Assembly: GCF_002272245.1 (NCBI RefSeq)
Contig: NZ_NPDD01000018.1
Span: 1 to 64,000 of the forward strand
From: Bacillus sp. 7884-1
Lineage (GTDB): Bacteria > Bacillota > Bacilli > Bacillales > Cytobacillaceae
Reading direction: 5' to 3'
Length of the DNA: 64,000 nt
Positions 63,107 to 64,000 of this stretch are shown here, piece after piece (position 1 is the first letter of the stretch; each line of letters opens with the position of its first letter). The notes under the pieces were generated by a model. The model had not been told where the DNA came from. It did not search any database and saw only the letters and a list, made by a program, of their open reading frames with translations. Made by a program: the position numbers and the translations under genes.

Positions 63107-64000
63107 TTGGAAAAAATACAGCGGATCTCCAATACCAATCTGGAATTAAACTTTCAGGAAGTAGAACGTCCTCTTTCACATCAAGAAGCGTTGGAAGAAT
63201 CTAATCGCTGCCTGTATTGCTATGATGCACCTTGTATTAAGGCCTGTCCGACAGGCATTGATATTCCCACTTTTATAAAAAAAATTACGACAGGAAATTT
63301 ACTCGGTTCTGCCAAAACTATTATGACTTCCAATCCAGTTGGTGCGAGCTGCGCTAGGGTGTGTCCAACGGAGGAGCTGTGTGAAGGGGCATGTGTCTTA
63401 AACCATTCCACAAAACCAATTATGATTGGAAACCTTCAGAGATATGCTACAGATTGGGCTATTAAAAATGAACAAACCCTTTTTCAACCTGGAACAGCTA
63501 ATGGTAAATCTGTTGCTGTTGTTGGCGGTGGACCAGCAGGACTTTCAGTCGCTCGGGAATTAGCCAGATTTGGATATGAAGTGACGATATTTGAAGCTGC
63601 AGAAAAAGCTGGCGGTTTAAATACTTATGGAATTGTCTCATTCAGGCTTCCACAGGCAATATCTTATTGGGAAGTAGAACAAGTTGAAAAGCTGAATGTC
63701 ACAATCAAAACAAACACAAGGGTTGGAAAGGATATTTCCATAAAGGACCTACTTGAAAAATTCGATTGCATTGTGTTAGCGGTGGGGATGGCACATGTAC
63801 CTGACTTAGGTATTGAAGGTGAAGACCTAGAAGGAGTCTACGATGCCATTGAGTTTGTAAAGAAAACAAAAAGTGGAAGATTATCGAATGATTTTGTCGG
63901 AAAGCAAGCCGTTGTCATCGGTGCAGGAAATACCGCAATAGATGGTGCAACCTGTTCTGTACGTTTAGGTGCAGAACATGTAAAAATCCTATATCGTCGA
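63107..64000 (+). CDS. preT: NAD-dependent dihydropyrimidine dehydrogenase subunit PreT (partial)
   Basis: The first 298 residues of a protein that runs off the window. N-terminal iron-sulfur cysteines (CLYCYDAPCIKACPTGIDIP and CARVCPTEELCEGACV) are followed by the FAD site VAVVGGGPAGLSVARELARFGYEV and the NAD site AVVIGAGNTAIDGA. The domain order matches PreT and the glutamate synthase small subunit; the RCLYCYDAPC form favours PreT, which with PreA reduces uracil and thymine. TTG start, seven bases after GGAGGG. Confidence 0.85.
   Translation, partial: MEKIQRISNTNLELNFQEVERPLSHQEALEESNRCLYCYDAPCIKACPTGIDIPTFIKKITTGNLLGSAKTIMTSNPVGASCARVCPTEELCEGACVLNHSTKPIMIGNLQRYATDWAIKNEQTLFQPGTANGKSVAVVGGGPAGLSVARELARFGYEVTIFEAAEKAGGLNTYGIVSFRLPQAISYWEVEQVEKLNVTIKTNTRVGKDISIKDLLEKFDCIVLAVGMAHVPDLGIEGEDLEGVYDAIEFVKKTKSGRLSNDFVGKQAVVIGAGNTAIDGATCSVRLGAEHVKILYRR

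Overview
The window is low-GC, Gram-positive chromosomal DNA from a spore-forming member of the Bacillaceae, Bacillus sensu lato (a Neobacillus-like genome is plausible but cannot be proven from this piece). Evidence: an alpha/beta-type small acid-soluble spore protein, a des/desR-type lipid desaturase locus, an RNase J, strong AGGAGG ribosome sites with frequent TTG and GTG starts, and intrinsic terminators at most gene ends. No rRNA, tRNA, CRISPR array or prophage was seen.

Layout. 1-3.4 kb: a Mef-like efflux transporter behind a macrolide-type leader peptide and attenuator, then an AGCS amino-acid:Na+ symporter. 3.4-7.2 kb: an FAD oxidoreductase with a small partner, then des with a damaged desR, no desK, and the tail of a lost VOC/PhnB gene. 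7.2-12 kb: SET protein, dimethylarginine-hydrolase-like enzyme, SASP, CAP-domain protein and a ribonuclease J. 12-19.3 kb: a sulfur block (Rrf2 regulator, YezD, sulfate ABC transporter, PatB-type C-S lyase) followed by a sirtuin. 19.3-26.7 kb: a glycolate/glyoxylate operon (three glycolate oxidase subunits, malate synthase G, IclR regulator). 26.7-31.4 kb: a 52-bp hairpin repeat array, an acrylyl-CoA reductase-like enzyme, a decayed IS605/IS1341-type element with a broken tnpB, and the NAD(P)HX repair enzyme. 31.4-42.3 kb: a second transporter behind an eight-residue leader peptide, a DUF1002 protein, a stand-alone ftsZ, a proline dehydrogenase, a TRAP-TAXI importer, a DHA2 drug exporter and a CHRD protein. 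42.6-45.4 kb: a decay zone (frameshifted membrane protein, hairpin repeats, and truncated cdaR and glycerate kinase joined at a deletion). 45.5-64 kb: Tag glycosylase, VanW, DUF1259, SDR, a large membrane protein of unknown role, Fe-ADH with a thioesterase, PepF, RluF, a cation efflux protein, a TetR/DHA2 efflux pair, small unknowns, and the start of PreT.

The genes point to a soil heterotroph with metabolic flexibility (sulfate, glycolate, proline, TRAP substrates) and several drug-efflux systems under different control: ribosome-sensing leaders for two, a TetR repressor for one. The most noteworthy signals are the two leader-peptide/attenuator units, the ftsZ outside a division cluster, the tandem repeat arrays at gene 3' ends (one of which supplies the tail of the IclR protein), and several fresh gene-loss scars.
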